A stretch of 6,298 nucleotides of DNA from Bacillota bacterium (GTDB lineage Bacteria > Bacillota > UBA4882 > JAAYXC01): the NCBI GenBank assembly GCA_012516115.1, contig JAAYXC010000102.1:1-6298 (forward strand), written 5' to 3'. The notes beneath the pieces are model-generated. The model was not told the DNA's origin. It was given only the letters and a program-made list of their open reading frames with translations, and did not search any database. Position 1 is the stretch's first letter. Each line of letters opens with the position of its first letter. The translations under genes and the position numbers were made by a program. Below, in pieces: positions 5,423 through 6,298 of the stretch.

Positions 5423-6298
5423 CTAAAAGAGTCTTCCTTCAGCCCGCATCCCAAGAATTCGTTTTGGCAACTCTATTCGTACCGACACTCCAATATTCTC
5501 GCCACCTGGTTGACACTGACATACTCTAAGATCGGCTACCGCACTTATAAGAAGAACAGCCTCCTCCAAGGAGAGCCCGAATCGTTTCACCAAGAAATCG
5601 GCAAAGAGGGTAGAAACTCCTTCGATGGCCTCCCACGGTGTAGGATAGAAACCACAACCGAAAATTACTTCGTCATTCTCTCCAAAGGGGGCTGGCAAAG
5701 CTACTCCCCGGAGTAGATGTACCTCTACGTCTACCTCGCCGTTTGTTTCCAAAGCCAATCCGCATAACTCCCCATCACCCATGCAGGCATGAACATCGCC
5801 AAGGGCTAAAAGCGCTCCAGGGACGAAGACGGGGAGATAAATTGTGGCTCCAGGTGCCACTAAACTGTTATCTAAGTTCCCGCCGGGAGGGCCACCATAG
5901 ACAGTATGGATGGGCGCACCAAGGGGAGCAGTACCGATGGTCCCTACCATAGGCCGCACAGGGATGCGGATATGCGGAGAGAATTCCACGATTCCATTAA
6001 TGATCCGACAAATCTTAATCCGTTGTGCCTTAACCCGATCGCGGCAAATCCCGCTTCCAGGGATTAATCTTATATGTGCTTGGGAACCGAGTCTAATATC
6101 CTGAATCTTAACGGCTAAAGCATCACCAGGATTAGCCCCATTTATATAAATTGGACCTGTAACCGGATTAACCTCGGTAATGGGGATCGGAGCCATATCG
6201 CTCTCCGATTTTACTCGATCGGTACTGCAGTCTAAGGTTTGAAAAGTAATGGATATTGGTGGAGTAACTTGTGCAACAGGCTCATCTTTATTGGAAAA
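5423..6298 (-). CDS. Acetamidase/formamidase-family amidase, 5' end beyond the window
   Basis: The frame is open from the window edge (291 residues visible) to TAG at 5425-5423. The ATG at 6196 is internal: residues encoded before it (starting FSNKDEPVAQV, then SITFQTLDC) match the normal N-terminal strand of this family, so probably only 10-15 residues are missing. Conserved stretches in visible numbering: EVNPVTGPIYINGANPGDAL (42-61), MVGTIGTAP (117-125), GGNLDN (139-144), YLPVFVPGALLALGDVHACM (154-173) and GDGE (174-177). The C-terminus has FLVKRFGLSLEEAVLLIS and a short Cys-containing VCQCQPGG. Characterised relatives (FmdA, AmdA) are cytosolic and split formamide or acetamide into the acid plus ammonia. 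Here the gene precedes SIS, nagB and nagA, so a physiological substrate tied to amino-sugar breakdown is possible but unproven. Composition is more AT-rich than genes below 4550. Confidence 0.88.
   Translation of the reverse strand, partial: FSNKDEPVAQVTPPISITFQTLDCSTDRVKSESDMAPIPITEVNPVTGPIYINGANPGDALAVKIQDIRLGSQAHIRLIPGSGICRDRVKAQRIKICRIINGIVEFSPHIRIPVRPMVGTIGTAPLGAPIHTVYGGPPGGNLDNSLVAPGATIYLPVFVPGALLALGDVHACMGDGELCGLALETNGEVDVEVHLLRGVALPAPFGENDEVIFGCGFYPTPWEAIEGVSTLFADFLVKRFGLSLEEAVLLISAVADLRVCQCQPGGENIGVSVRIELPKRILGMRAEGRLF

Noticed and set aside
5423..6196. Complete 257-residue amidase starting at ATG 6196
   Set aside because: The frame continues to the window edge and the 34 upstream residues match the family N-terminus, so this methionine is internal and the gene is partial.

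Overview
All seven genes in this window lie on the minus strand and are tightly spaced, so transcription runs from high to low coordinates. Shine-Dalgarno sites are strong (AAGGAGG, TAGGAGG), TTG starts occur, and GC content is high over most of the window. Together with stand-alone PocR-type sensing and the NagA/NagB/ROK gene types, this suggests a Gram-positive (Firmicutes/Clostridia-like, possibly thermophilic) chromosome. That assignment is a guess from gene style, not from a marker gene.

In order of transcription: (1) 6298-5423, an acetamidase/formamidase-family amidase whose first few residues lie beyond the window; (2) 5381-4623, a SIS-domain phosphosugar protein of the UPF0309-like 'sugar isomerase domain' type; (3) 4542-3769, a NagB-like glucosamine-6-phosphate deaminase; (4) 3615-2392, a NagA-like N-acetylglucosamine-6-phosphate deacetylase; (5) 2370-1117, a ROK-family transcriptional regulator with an N-terminal winged HTH; (6) about 1013-756, a stand-alone lipoyl/biotinyl-like domain lacking the modifiable lysine; (7) 759-<1, a PocR-type sensory protein, cut by the window edge, whose start overlaps the stop of gene 6 by 4 bp (ATGA).

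Genes 1-5 read as an amino-sugar phosphate cassette. NagA would remove acetate from an N-acetylated hexosamine phosphate, NagB would deaminate and isomerise the product to a ketose phosphate, the SIS protein would bind or isomerise a related phosphosugar, and the ROK protein would sense the sugar and control the operon. The acetamidase-family enzyme is the odd member. Genes 6-7 look like a separate, translationally coupled sensory pair.

Base composition changes near 4550. The acetamidase and SIS end is visibly more AT-rich than the nagB-to-PocR end, so the cassette may have been assembled from parts of different origin. The only sizeable intergenic stretch (3616-3768, between nagB and nagA) holds an imperfect GC-rich inverted repeat of about 84 bp. 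No RNA genes, insertion sequences or CRISPR arrays are visible, and no gene-free stretch exceeds about 155 bases.
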